A stretch of DNA of 64,000 nucleotides from Gnetum montanum. Its lineage: Eukaryota > Streptophyta > Gnetopsida > Gnetales > Gnetaceae. Position numbers and translations under genes: made by a program. A model generated the notes under the pieces. It did not search any database. It was not told the origin of the DNA and saw nothing but the letters and a program-made list of their open reading frames with translations. Positions 44,560-56,547 of this stretch are shown piece after piece (the first letter of the stretch is position 1; every line of letters starts with the position of its first letter). The DNA is taken from positions 49,438 to 113,437 of the forward strand of contig MNCI01008366.1 in NCBI GenBank assembly GCA_015680685.1, in the 5' to 3' direction.

Positions 44560-47040
44560 ATCCCCACAACTAAACATTTGATCATGTATAGGATTAATAA
44601 GTGGATGAATAGGATCCATGCATGTATGAAACGTTAGGAACCCTTCATGCTGTAGCCATTGGGTGTTTATTGGTGGTATGGTGGCTAGGTAGAGAAATCG
44701 TTGGTCATGCACCTGATTATAGAAAGCATAGTGGGGCAGGTTAGATGGTGTGTGTACATTATGAGGGAAATCTGACCCACTATGACACCCTTGACTATAT
44801 GGTAGTATGCATGGATTGTGTGTCCTTTCACATTGGTGAATCCACTAGATCGTGTGGATGTTGGAGTGTGAGGTGGAGGCCTAGGTATAGTTACAAGGGT
44901 TGTTGATGGAGCTAAGGAAGGTGTGAAACTAGGTTGACCTTTGGTTGGTTTAGAGGGTGGAGTAGGTTCAAAAGCGTGATTTTTCTTCCTATGGCCATGC
45001 TTAAAGAAGGGATGCTTCCAACATTGTGTAGGGAACCTACTTTCATTAATAGAAATAGCACAACTTACATCCATTGGTTGGCATGGTGGTGCAGAACCGT
45101 TTGATACATCTAATGGTGGTGTAGAAGGAGGTGAAGGATGAGAATATTGAGGGTGAGGAGAAGTGAGAAGTATGAAGTGGTGATCCCTTAGGAGAAGACA
45201 TGAGTCAATGGTACTTGGGAGAGTGATAACGACGATTGGAGGTAGAGGATTCAAAACTAGTTGGAGAAATAGGATGTTGAACATTGTAGGCATTTGGGTT
45301 TGGTGGATAGGGAGGATGTGGCTAGCTAGATGGTGGCCTCCCCTATGCCTATGAGTTTTTCCACTACAGTGGAGCAAAGTGTTGAGGTTGGTAATAGCTC
45401 CCCTCCGGATAGTACAATGGGTTATGGGGTTGTCCATAATTACCTTGTGGAATAGGGATGCACCTAAACTGATACCTTTGTATGAATTTTGGGTGCAGCT
45501 TCCCTGTCCAATGCTCATATAGATGTGACAAGACTAGGCAATGACCCTTTGGATGGTCATATAAATAGACATCATAGCCATCCTCATTATCTGTAGTTGA
45601 GCCTTTAACCTCGTTACCCTTAACCATTCTCCCTGGTTGCTGAATAGTGTTCTTAACTATTTCTAATTTTTGTGCCCTTTGTTTGTTTCAATTGCTAGGT
45701 TTATTTTGGATGAACCTCCCCTCAATAGTATATTTTAAGTTCACACTTTGTTCATTTGCCCATACAGTCATCTTGTTATGCTTTGCCTCAATTTCATCTA
45801 TCAATTTCTGTATTGGCAAAGGTTGGGACTTTATCACCCTTTCAGAATTGGTTGCTTCCTCTTCCTTGTAGTTCTAGACCTTTGTTGTTTCTAGAGTTGG
45901 GTCCCACTCAAATGCTTTGGCATTCTCCCATTTAGATAATTCTCTCTCTTCTTTCATCGGATGCTCTATTAGTTCTTTGACTTGGTGGGCTTGGAGCTTA
46001 TATAGTTGTCCTTAGGCATACTTTCCAAGGTCCACCCTTGTCTCATTGCTAATCCCATCTATAATGTGGAGTATTTGCTCTTTCTCGGAGAACCTATGAC
46101 CTAGAAATTTATTTAGTAAGGCATAGTATCTATCTAAGGCCATGTCCAAGGGTTTTTGTTGTTCTTGTTTCCATATTTGGATTTGTCTCCTTAAGACAAA
46201 CACTTGTGCATAGGTCTGGTATCTTTTATTGAAATGTTCTAACATGGTTGTCCATTGTCTAATTGAATTTGGTTCCAATGATCTATACCACACTTCAGCT
46301 TTATCGATTAGTGTCCTAGGAAAGAGCTTAAGCTTTTTCCATTTAGTATCCACATTGTTAAGCATACAAGCATCATGGAAGGCTTGTAAATGATGTTGTG
46401 AATCTGAATCACAGCCTCTTAAAAATTTTGGAATATTATTCAGGTTGAGCTTAGGTAATCAAATCTTCTTGTGATGCTTGTGAGATATCTTAACAACCTC
46501 TATGATGTGCATTAGGCTTTTAGGGACTAATAGGGGTTTATCATCGTCAGGCAAGTTGTGATTGAAATCTCTATTTGATCAATGATGATGATGGGGCTTG
46601 TGTTCATGTTGATGACCTTGAGTGTGTTTGTGGATTCGATTTTTGCTTTTATTCCAACCCTTTTGTGGAGCTCTATCTCTACACCTACATTCATCTTCAT
46701 CAGAATTAGATGCTGAAGTTGAGAGGGAAGATGAAAAGGAGGAACTGGCAAGATAGCCATGGCTTCTATAATGTTCTTCAAGGTCCCTTGGTTTATCATT
46801 TCTAAGTATTGAGAAGGTCTTAGGACTTGAGGCCTCCCCTAGTTTAGGACTAACATCATCTTCTTCAAAATTTTCTACCTTAGGGGAATGTAGCCTTTGA
46901 GTGTCATTAGGGTGGCCACGGTCATGAAAAACCCCTTCATAAGGTGGGTCACTCTAATCTTCTTCATTGTATATTTTGTTTTTTCTCTAATGAATAGGTG
47001 CGCTCTATGGTTCATAATCATCTCCGCGTGAGTGAGACAT
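44560..47040 (-). pseudogene. RT6 ORF1: gag-like polyprotein, decayed
   Basis: The ATG at 47040 (MSHSRGDDYEP, then a stop) is about 105 bp from the primer site. A Ser/Arg/His-rich region lies near 46540-46780. The gag domain is open at 46012-46365 (WKKLKLFPRTLIDKAEVWYRS). At the knuckle (near 45530-45575) both leading cysteines have become tyrosine (YDVYLYDHPKGHC). A frameshift near 45364 leads into a Pro-rich tail. The long open frame 44685-45518 is genuine only in its downstream part (HPFFKHGHRKK matches RPFFKHGCKK of RT8). It ends near 44560 with FSCGD over a purine run. Confidence 0.78.
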
Positions 47041-47144
47041 TGTTGTTGATTTGTGGTGTGTTTGAATAATTCTTAAAATATATATCATTAATACCCTTTT
47101 ACAGTGATCTTGTGTAATATAACTAATCTAGATAACTAGCACCA

Positions 47145-47162
47145 TCCCTAGCAACGGTGTCA
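47145..47162 (-). other. RT6 primer binding site, degenerate
   Basis: TGACACCGTTGCTAGGGA on the minus strand; tRNA-Asp-type with transitions. Confidence 0.75.
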
Positions 47163-47163
47163 A

Positions 47164-47974
47164 TGATGAGCGGCGAGGTACCCCTACGGCCAACCATATG
47201 AATACGAACATGTACTCGCGATCTGGTTGAACTTCGTAGATGGACTAGTTATGGCACCTAGATAGTTATACGTTGATCGTAGTTCATTGTCTTCTCACCT
47301 AGACTAGTAATAGCTTTGTCACGTATGGTTTAGTCCAGAGTGAGGCATATGATGTTGTCCTAATTCTACGTTACTCTTGATAACAGAAAAGATAAATTGA
47401 TTAAACTAATAATGGAAGAAAAACCTAAATTAGCCTATGGTGATGGTATCTATCCTTGACCGTCTATACACATCTTGGACTTTGTGGGATTACTGCTGGG
47501 CAAGCCAAGTATTTGCACTTAAATTCTTGTGATTAAGGTGTACACATTTCGCTTAATGACAGTAAAAGTAAATAACAGTAAATCAAATTGTTAACTAAAG
47601 AAGGCATTAAATAATTAAAACAACAAAAATTAATCTAAGTGAATCCTGGAATGATAAAAGTAATCTCAATCTTTATTGTTGGTCATGCATGTATCCAAGT
47701 ACATCACAATTGAACAAAGGTGCTGTGCAATTACAAACGTGACATTGTGGGCATGCACTAGGAATAACTAATTTGAAAGAAAGAAACTAAAAACTGAAAA
47801 CTAAATTGCCAAAAGAATTAGAAAGAAAAGAACTTCCCTAAAACTTGTCAATTATGCACCTGAGTGCTGTATTTAGAGGCTAACATAAGAATCACGATAT
47901 CACGTATACGATATCATATCTAGGTCGCGATATCGCATACCTGATATCGGGGCCTAACAAACCGCGATTCATCA
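47164..47974 (-). repeat. RT6 5' LTR (811 bp)
   Basis: Bounded by TGATGAGCGGCGAGG and GATTCATCA, with four GATATC palindromes at its U3 end (47895-47950). The right flank ATATG repeats the bases before 29888. Confidence 0.9.
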
Positions 47975-47979
47975 ATATG

Positions 47980-48669
47980 GTTAAGTGTAATCAAAACATG
48001 TGATTGATGTTAATGAGTCATGATTAAAATATTATCTAATTATTCTAAGTGGAATAATAAAAGTCTAGTCTATTCTAATGCGATGTGTTTGTTTTCTTTT
48101 GTTGTACATGTCATGAATGCATATATTCACCACTGAAATTACCAAATGTAGTGCTACTAGGCTAACCAAGTGTTAACATTACTGGGCTACCAAGTGAACA
48201 TATGTTAGACTCAAAGTGGTTGTGCTCATTTCTCCATATTCTAATGTGTGATAAAAATATAAAAATATTATTTGAAGTACTTATGAAACAGAAACACTAA
48301 GCTAATTACATGTAAAAATAAAGTGCATTAAATGTGAACTTTATGCTAAGTTAGAGTGCTTTAATTGAATGAAACAATCTTAGTCTTTATTATTGTTTAT
48401 GCAATGTGTCTACGTACATTACACTTGAATAAAAACTTCATATAATTACTTTCGAACCATGCTATGGGCACACGTTGATTGATACTAACCTTTATGAATT
48501 GAAACTAATAAAATTTATCTAAAATTAATGAATCAAATATTATAAATATGGTAGGTGGGTTCATTTATATAGGCATTTATCATTACTGTATCAACACTAA
48601 TGCATCAACACATCCTTGCCTACATCAACACTAATGCATTGACATGGAGAATCAAAATAATATTTATCA
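47980..48669 (-). repeat. RT5 3' LTR, right piece
   Basis: It continues the LTR interrupted at 29887. Motifs such as CATTACTGGGCTACCAAGTG align with the other family LTRs. The U3 motif is ATGCATCAACAC/CACTAATGCAT rather than GATATC. It ends TTTATCA, followed by the polypurine-like TACCTTCATGAATGAC. Confidence 0.75.
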
Positions 48670-51600
48670 TACCTTCATGAATGACTAAAAACTTATCCTC
48701 AAGTTAAACAAAATGAAGACAAAGTTTGTGCACAAAATGTCGAAGTATACTTGACCAATTGATTAACTGACATAACTTGACTTTGAATCTAATGCTACAT
48801 TACAAAATTTATTCAAGTAACTAATAATTTAACAAAATAACAAAATTTGAAAACATTATCCTTATAAAAATTGTGTAAAGTTACAAAAAGGACCAAGATA
48901 TATGCCTTAGGTAGTGTGCAACTACAATGTCCCTAACCCCTAGTAGGAACATGGTAGTGTGTATGCAAATTTAGGTGGTGAGAGTTAGAAGCTTAATGAT
49001 GATGAAGCATGATTGATGGAGTTTCTTACTTTTTTCCGAATTTAGTTTTCTTTTGAGATTATTGTTTTGTTGGACATGATGTACTTAAATAGTTGTACTA
49101 ATGGATGTTATAAATTCCTATGAGATTATTATTTTTTCATAATTATAAGATTTAATTATAGGATTTGGTTTATGGTTATGGAAATTAATTTTTTAAGCAC
49201 TTCAATATGAATTTCTAATTTACCATCCACCTAGTTTTGAATTATATAATACTTATGGAAGTTTTTTTCTTAAGTTATATGCATTATGACATCAGATGCC
49301 CTAAGTATCAAGTTAAGTATACTTTCATCATAGCTTACCTTAGTAAATTTTTGGGATGTGACATGGTACTTGGTGATGGTGATTTCTCATATCTTGGTGG
49401 TTTGGGTAGCTAATCTACTATAGTTGTTGTTGTGCTTTTCATGCAAAATACTTCAATGAGGGTTCTCATTTTTTCCTACATTGTAATGGGTTTATGAATG
49501 GTCCAAGCTAATTTTCCTAGAGTTGACATTGTTGAAACCTTCCAATGACAATATAGAGTTGGAAACATTTCATGAGCATTGATAAACCAAGCTACAAAAT
49601 TTATGCATTTGATGTTGAATATCTTGATATAACCCTCAATATATCAATGATTATGGAGAACCTAAAAGTCAAATCAACGATTAGGCCCTTAGTAAAGGTT
49701 CCCAATCATGACCTAGCATATGAGCATCAATTTTGACACTTTTGATGGTTTCATGAGCACAAAAATTTGAAGTGTCACCTAGGTGATGCTCATGCTAGCA
49801 TCAGCATCACCTACCTTAGTTATAACTACATCACCACATCAAAATATCTCTTGGCTCTAGTTTTTCCTCCATCAAACCTCTAAGGAACCATCTACATCAC
49901 TCTTGAGATAATAAGCATCAATTTTAGTGAGTTCAGAAAACTTCAAGAGAATGAAATAATGTCAACATCACTTGTCTAAGTTAAATTTATAACATGCATC
50001 ATAAACTTGCCTCTTGAATGCAATTTTGGCCTTAACAGATCCCCAATATTTATTTGACATTGTCATAACATGTTTGGCTTTAGTTCAAGTATTGATAGCA
50101 GTTCTTGGATCCCTAAAATGGTAGTTTAGGAGATAGTGTAAGTCTTTGTACTAATGTAGGTGATGTTGACACTAATGTCAATGTCCTACATCATCAATGT
50201 CACCTATCTTGCACAAACCTCTAGTCTTAAAAAATGAACTCTAATTAATTGAAATTAACTTGAGGAGAGTTTTGGAAATATTATGCCTCTAAATACTAGG
50301 ATTAAACATGAAGTTTGGGGTTGATTTCTTAATATCTGAGAGTATTGTTTGCATTTTAAGAGATCTAGACTATGATGACCTCCATCATTTGCATCACCTG
50401 GAAGCTTCTCAACCACCTTAACATCCCTTACAGTTCATGAGCTTAGTCATGGTGCCTACATCATTAATATACATGTTACTACTAGTGTTAATGTCACTAG
50501 GACCAAGATAAACATCATCATGACATATGTGAGTATCACCTACTATACTACAAGCATTGCTTGTGAGATAGTTCATAAAAATCACCCTATTTTGGGCCTG
50601 AAATAGCTTCAAAAATTGTTGGAAATTCCTCCATCCATATTTGCATACACAAGAGGTTAAAATTCAGTGTTTAAACCCCTTATTTGCTTAGAAGTTTAGT
50701 TTTACTTGTTAATTTTACTTCATAGATTGTACCCAACACTTTGTAGGACTTGGCCTTCCATATGAGCAAGTTTGTTCATTCACTTAATTAAGCATTTTCA
50801 TTGATTGTGAAGGGAAACTCAAATCCTTTTTCACATATATTATTCTCATTTTCATTTTATTTTTATGTTTTTCATCAATTTTACCATTAAGTTCATCATC
50901 ATTATACTATACCTCTATTGATTCTACGTTAAACACTAGGCTAAGTCCATATTTTTTTATAGGTTTGTACCCCTTCATTCCATAATCGTTGATATATTGA
51001 GGGTTATATCACTCTAAAGACCATTTATAGTTGCAAATCAGATACTTAACATTTGAACTATGGAGGTGTTTTTGTAGGGTTGTAAGATACTAATTTTGCA
51101 AGAACAATGACCACTTATTACTCCAACTTCATTTGAGGCCTATTAGTAGTTAGCATTACTAAATTTGCATACTGTAGGTTGGAAAACTCCATGTACTTAG
51201 TCATATCTTTGATTTGCAACTCCTTTATCTTGATTTTTGCCTAGTTAATAGTAGTGATTTCATCAAGGATGATTTGCTAGCTACGGTTTAGAAGTTGCTA
51301 CAGGGTTTCATTGAGCTTAACTTTGGTTAATCTAGTTTCATTTTTATTGATCTCTTTTTGCAACCTCAAGTTTTATTTCTAATGTTTTTTGATTTTATGA
51401 TGCTTGGTGGCCTTTTTTTTTCAATCCATGATCTTAATTGCTAAATTGTGTGATTGCTCTTAAATTCTCCATCAAGAGATTTTTATTCATAGTTGTCAAC
51501 CTATATATGTTTGCATTCACACATACTGATCACTCTTGGAGGTACTTTAGATGATCTTCCATTTGATTCTTTTTTCTTTAAATATTCCGTAACTTTCTCT

Positions 51601-51975
51601 TTTTTGCTGCAAGACCCTTATTTGCATTTGCTAGTATGGCAATGCATTTTTGTAAGGCATAGTTCTTAGAATTATCTTGTGATGCATCCCCCATGACTAT
51701 CTCCTTTTCTATCTCCACGTAGTGTTGCTTGGCCTTTAACTAATTGAAGAAATCATCCTTCAGGATGTTCATACTAGAACATTGTACACCCTTCCTCATT
51801 GTCTAAGCTTGAATTAGAACATTCTGCCGCTGAAGAAACTTTTCCTTTTCATTCGTAGTCTCTTTTAATAAAATGTCTCATACTTGTAGCATTTCTTGCA
51901 GCCTTTTAATACATTCTAATACTTGTAGCATTTATTGTAGCCTTTTAATAATTTGCAATAGTGTCATCTCATCTA
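48670..51975 (-). pseudogene. RT5 internal DNA and ORF2 coiled-coil remnant
   Basis: Minus-strand coding relics at 51012-51975 match the coiled-coil half of ORF2 (for example the region of LRYANLAMLT near 51140-51200). A 37-bp tandem duplication lies at about 51888-51960. The right border reads TTTTAATTTTTGTAG|ATGAG, a strong splice-acceptor look-alike. The 3' part near 49475-49624 matches the ORF2 end of RT7. A TIR element (49625-51011) interrupts it. Bases 48670-49475 are untranslated 3' sequence. Confidence 0.5.
49625..51011. mobile_element. Non-autonomous DNA transposon with 32-bp TIRs, inserted in RT5
   Basis: The left end (49625-49656) begins TGATATAACCCTCAATATAT and the right end (50980-51011) is its reverse complement with one mismatch over 32 bp. 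The element is 1387 bp and has no convincing coding frame. The flanking RT5 ORF2 sequence continues on both sides. The flanks offer only a 2-bp CT match as target duplication, so the superfamily cannot be assigned. Internal ATCACCTA motifs in both orientations are frequent (49780-49830, 50160-50215). Confidence 0.7.
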
Positions 51976-53030
51976 CAAAAATTAAAAGAAAAATTAGAAT
52001 TAGAATTTCTTTGTTAGTGTAATGGAAAATTATTTTGTTAAATCTAGCTTTTAGCTCATTAATAAAATTTTTAAATTATGCAGGAGAAAGAGGATAATTT
52101 TGTTTCACCCATATATTGTCATTGAATTTTCATGATTTTATTATTTTTACCTCTATTTACTTAAACATTATTCTTTATATAATTTTTAAATGACATTAAA
52201 TAATAATTTAGAATTCCCATTATGATGAATAATCCTATTATATGATTTATCTTTCATAAATAATCTGTATGCCTTTTGCAAAACCAATAAAGCATGCACA
52301 TGTGTTTTTGTGCTTGCTTTTAGCTAGCTTAATACAAAACTTAAGGAGTAATCAAATGGTCCACTTTTGAGTATTTTCTTTTAAAACCTTCTTAAAACTA
52401 GTCGGTAACTCTGTGCAAAAATGATGCCCAATAATATGGCCAATTTATTGGCTTATCATGGTTATCCTACAATGGTGAAAATTTTAGAATTAATTAAAAA
52501 ATTTACAATTATTTAAATATAATACATCTCGTTTCTAAAAAGTATAATAGCTCTATAATCATTCATTGCTTACCAAATCCATTTTAAGCCCATCATTAAG
52601 TTTTTTGAAGTCTCTTTCATATTTATGGACTACCCTATCTCAATTTTAATATGTAATCCTTTTGGTTTCCTAGAAGCTAACCTATCAATTCCACATTTCA
52701 CTTATAATGTATGCTATACCACATTTAAATTTATATGACTATTTGCTTGGTCTACTTTATGATGAAAAGGAATTTTGTAAAATGCTTCAATTTCTAAAAA
52801 TGAAAGATTGCTACCTTCAATGTTGTTGTGATGTCATTTTCAAAAATTTTGTACATGTTGGAAAGATGTTGTGAAGTAATTTCCAAAAATTTTATAGGTG
52901 CTATTTTACTTTCTTTAATATATCCTCATTTCCTTTATCATTTAAATTTATTTTCTTCCTACTTGATGGTTAGTCTTATTTGTAAACATTTTTCATCAAA
53001 CATTATTTCTTCTTCTATAGTTTATATGAG
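51976..53030. other. AT-rich DNA; host flank copy A at its right end
   Basis: No gene is recognised. Bases 52808-53030 recur at 54644-54857 (host copy B) with a few differences. The last five bases, ATGAG, are the target duplication of RT7. Confidence 0.6.
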
Positions 53031-53851
53031 TGATGAGTGGCGAGGTACCCCTACACTCAACCATATGAATACAAGTGTTTCACGCACGATCCGCTCGAAC
53101 TTCCTAGACGGACTAGCTGTGGCATCTAGATGGTTACTTGTAGATCGTAGTTGGTTGTCTTCCCACCTAGACTAGTATTATCTTTGTCACGTATGGTTTA
53201 GTCCAAAGTGAGGTGTATGATGTGTTCCTACACGAATGCTACTCCTGGGTATGATGGGAAATAATATTAACTAAGCTAGGAGAGAGAGAGGTGAGATAGA
53301 ATCTAAACTAGCCTAAGTGCGATGAGCATCCATACACGTCTTGGACCTCGTGCATGACTACCATTGGGATTACCAAGTGCATGGCCTAAGTACCCTACTA
53401 GGTTACCAAGTAGTTACACTTAAATGCTCGTGATTAAGTCGTACTCATTCCACGTTACTAGGAGCTAAGGATAGAGAAATATTAACGAAGAAAGTAGTAA
53501 ATAACAATAATAATTAAATAAATAATTAAGCTAGGTGGATGCTACAATGATGAAGTAATCTTGATCTTTATTACCGGTCATGTGCGTGTCCAAGTACGTC
53601 ACACTTAAATAAGGATGTCATATAATTACAATCATCACACTGCAGGGATGCACTGGGAGAAAAGGGTTGAGAGGAAAAACTAACGTGCTAAAAACTATTA
53701 AAAACTTAAACTTCCAAAAATTTCTTACCAAAATTGCCTACCACTGGGAGACAAGCTGCGATATCGAGTACGCGATATCGCGTCTAGGCTATGATATCGC
53801 GTATGCAATATCATGGGTGCGATATCGTAGCCAACAATTCATGACTCATCA
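53031..53851 (-). repeat. RT7 3' LTR (821 bp)
   Basis: Bounded by TGATGAGTGGCGAGG and ATGACTCATCA. It lacks the 15 nt after GCATCC that RT1 and RT8 retain, a deletion shared with the solo LTR at 62312. GATATC motifs lie at 53760-53825. Confidence 0.9.
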
Positions 53852-53867
53852 TACCCCCATGATTGAA
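53852..53867 (-). other. RT7 3' polypurine tract
   Basis: On the minus strand, TTCAATCATGGGGGTA abuts the LTR. Confidence 0.75.
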
Positions 53868-54039
53868 TGAAAACTCATCCTCGAGTTAAAGTGAGAACAA
53901 GCTCCATTGATTACAAAGCGGATAGGTATGGGATTATTGACTGATGAGAATGGATTCATGCCACAGTGTGGAATCAGAAAAAAACTGAGACACAACACAA
54001 AGAAGGTAAAAGAAAATACTATAGCTATAAAATTGGGTG

Positions 54040-54632
54040 GAACTCATGTAGTTCTTGGTGGTAGTGGCTCCTCCATGGGTGCCTTTCCCTTGTCTTGTGC
54101 TGTAGGTCTTGTGATTTGATGGCGTTGAAGTATGGCCTAGAGTTTCTCCTCTTGAATTTGGGGATCCTGTGTCGTCCATGCTAATGTTTCAATGTTTGAT
54201 GGAGTCGGCACCTCCCATGTTGATGGAGTCGGCACCTCCCATGGGCAGGGTAGTTGTGGAAACATTTTATTTGCCTTGACATACCAGGCCACCAACACCC
54301 GTCGTTCCTCCTCGTAGGCTTTGGCTTTGTCTCTGTATTCTTGAAAATTTGCTAGTCGTCAAGCCAATTCTATTGCAACACCTTTCTACCCCTGGTAGCT
54401 TGCTTTAACCATCTCAAGTTCAAAATATGCAACCTCTAATTGTTGTAATATTTTCTTGCGTTCTGCAAATTCTGTTTCATATTTGATGTAGGTGGTGGCT
54501 ACCTGTTGCTCGAGCTCTATTCTCAGGCGCCCTGCTATCAACATGGCAAGGTTGGCATACCACAAGTTTGCCAACTCAATGTATTCTATAAGGTCCTAGA
54601 TCTGCAGGTCCTGGCTCTTAACTTCTGCCTAG
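54040..54632 (-). pseudogene. RT7 ORF2, C-terminal fragment
   Basis: An open stretch at 54386-54574 (YANLAMLIAGRL, VATTYIKYETEFAERKK) and following codons match the coiled-coil end of RT8 ORF2, including WEVPTPSN and KGKAPMEE. WEVPTPS is locally duplicated (54206-54244). The helix-forming heptads suggest an oligomerising rod. The upstream four-fifths are absent because of the duplication breakpoint. Confidence 0.75.
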
Positions 54633-54643
54633 TGGCTCTTAAC

Positions 54644-54857
54644 TTGCTACATTCAATGTTGTTGTGATGTCATTTTCAAAAATTTTGTACATGTTGCAAA
54701 GATGTTGTGAAGTAATTTTCAAAAATTTTATAGGTGCTATTTTACTTTCTTTAATATATCCTCATTTCCTTTATCATTTAAATTTCTGTTCTTCCTACTT
54801 GATGGTTAGTCTTATTTGTAAACATTTTTCATCAAACATTATTTCTTCTTTTATAGT
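54644..54857. repeat. Host flank copy B (duplicate of 52808-53030)
   Basis: Nearly identical to copy A from TTGCTAC through ATTTCTTCTTYTATAGT. It is interrupted by RT8 at ATAGT; the remaining TTATATGAG follows RT8 at 62303-62311. Confidence 0.88.
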
Positions 54858-55081
54858 TGATGGGACACGATATCACGTCCGTCGCGATATCGCGTCTTCC
54901 CCTGTGATATCACATATGTGATATCACAGTCCGTCGCAATGTCTATAAATAAGAAGCAGCTCTCCCTTGTTTGACATAGATAGAATAGGAGTAGCGAAGC
55001 TCTGGCAGTTTGATCCCTCCAGAGATAAATTATTTTTCCTGTGTTTGCCCACAGTGTGGTAAATGTAATTGTACGACATCC
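54858..55081 (+). repeat. RT8 5' LTR, U3 remnant
   Basis: It matches 61414 onward, with GATATC repeats and CTATAAATAAGAAGC as TATA box. It breaks at ATCC (55078-55081), where gag sequence begins. ATCC also occurs at the corresponding gag position, suggesting microhomology-mediated deletion. Confidence 0.88.
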
Positions 55082-56547
55082 AAGGATGGAAACAAGCACA
55101 ACATGAACCCTTGGACATGGCCTTAGAAAGATATTATTCACTGTTAAACACCTGTCTAGGCCATGGGTTTTTCGAAGAAAGGCTAATGTACCATATCGTT
55201 GATGGGCTACGTAATGAAACAAGAGAGACCTTAGGAATGTATGCCCAAGGTCAACTATATGAACTACGAACCCATCAAGTCCAAGAGCTTATTAAACGGG
55301 TAGCAAACGAAGAAGGAGATATGACTAGATGGGAGAGTGTTGAAAAACATAAACGGGACCAAAATATTAACTCAGCAAAGGTCCATGATCATAAAAAGGA
55401 GAGATCAAAAAATCTCAAGGTGGAAACATCATCTTTGCCAATACAACAATCGTTAGAGGAAGCTAACGCAAAGATCAATAAGATGTTGGAATGGATGTAT
55501 CAAAAATGTGGAGAATATATCAACACCATTGGAGATAGAGTTTTGACAACCCAAGAAGCAGGACAAAACATTAGACATTTGGAAAGAAGGGATAAAGAAA
55601 AGTAGAGCTCAACTGCTAACCATACATATGAATGCAACATATGCCTGTATGATCACCCCAAGGGCCAATGCCTAATATTGTTACATCTACATGAGCATTA
55701 GGGAAACACGTTACATCCAGAGTTCGTACAGAGATACTGTGTTTGATCACAGTGGCAACAATCCCAGTCATGGGGGAGACCACCCTTAGACTGGAGGCAC
55801 CCTTCATATTATCCAAATCCAAACGCTTATCAAGTTCAACATCCTATTTCTCCAACTGAGCCAACATACTTTATCTCACCAGTACCATTCTTCACAATAC
55901 TATCAACACATGCCTCTAACACAACCACCACCTTGTGCACCTTATATTCCTCCTAACTTTCAACGTTCTCATCCTTTCCCTCCTTCCACAGTGCCACCAA
56001 TTGTTCCTAAAGTGTTTGCACCACCGCAACAACCCATGAACGATACTTGTGCTACTACTACTATGAGCAGTGAAAAGCCTCCGCAACATCAAAAGCGTCC
56101 TTTCTTTAAACACGGCTGTAAGAAGGGACCACACAATTCTTAGGCCACTGTATCTTCCAACTTAGCACAAGTCCCACACTGTGGTGCACCCTTACCTTCG
56201 AACCCCACGCCTCATGTAACTTCATCAAGGCCACCAACTAACGCTCCAACAACTATACGGCCCAATGAACATAACCATGGGAGGCATCAACTCAATCCTT
56301 GAATACCATCTAACAGTCCTAAACATCATAGTGGGTCAACTCGATATTCGGGAACTACATCGTATAAAGTGCCCCACTATGCTTATTATAATCAAGTGTG
56401 TGAACCCAATGGGGTAAGTATGGACCAGTTCCAATATTTCCAACATGCAAGGATCCTCACCCTTCATTTATTAATCCTTTCCATGCTCAACCCTTTAGTT
56501 ATGGGGGATATCCCCATTCTAAATAACAAGCATGATTAATAAAAATT
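55082..56547 (+). pseudogene. RT8 ORF1: gag-like polyprotein, 5' deleted
   Basis: The second half of the gag domain is open to 55605 (GWKQAQHEPLDMALERYYSL, IVDGLRNETRETLGMYAQG), then a TAG. An intact knuckle CNICLYDHPKGQC lies at about 55638-55676. After frameshifts a Pro-rich tail follows (55910-56143, RPFFKHGCKK). The frame ends at about 56530 with FSYGGYPHSK, whose codons contain TTTAGTTATGGGGGA, a polypurine-tract-like run. It is nearest to RT1. Confidence 0.8.

Larger units (their letters stand above)
29888..47974 (-). mobile_element. RT6: nested retrotransposon inside the RT5 LTR
   Basis: Minus-strand element whose 3' LTR (29888-30609, interrupted) and 5' LTR (47164-47974) are flanked by ATATG at 29883-29887 and 47975-47979. 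The LTRs share long identical runs (for example GATAACAGAAAAGATAAATT). RT4 inserted into its 3' LTR, and the material between RT4 and RT6 ORF2 was replaced by an RT5-derived patch (39834-41212). It carries gag and ORF2 but no pol. Confidence 0.8.
29723..51975 (-). mobile_element. RT5: outer retrotransposon, split by nested RT6 and RT4
   Basis: Minus-strand element whose 3' LTR is split: 29723-29887 on the left and 47980-48669 on the right, together about 855 bp, the normal LTR length of the family. The two pieces flank RT6 with the duplicated target ATATG. Internal sequence runs from the polypurine tract (48670) through a decayed ORF2 to about 51975. The gag half and 5' LTR are not found, so the right end is truncated or unrecognisable. 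It is the most decayed and AT-rich member. Confidence 0.72.
53031..54645 (-). mobile_element. RT7: retrotransposon cut by a tandem-duplication breakpoint
   Basis: A 3' LTR (53031-53851), polypurine tract and the last part of ORF2 in minus orientation. Internal sequence stops near 54632, is followed by a 13-nt repeat of itself and then by a second copy of the left host flank. The matching right end is the solo LTR at 62312-63112, with the same target duplication ATGAG. Confidence 0.85.
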
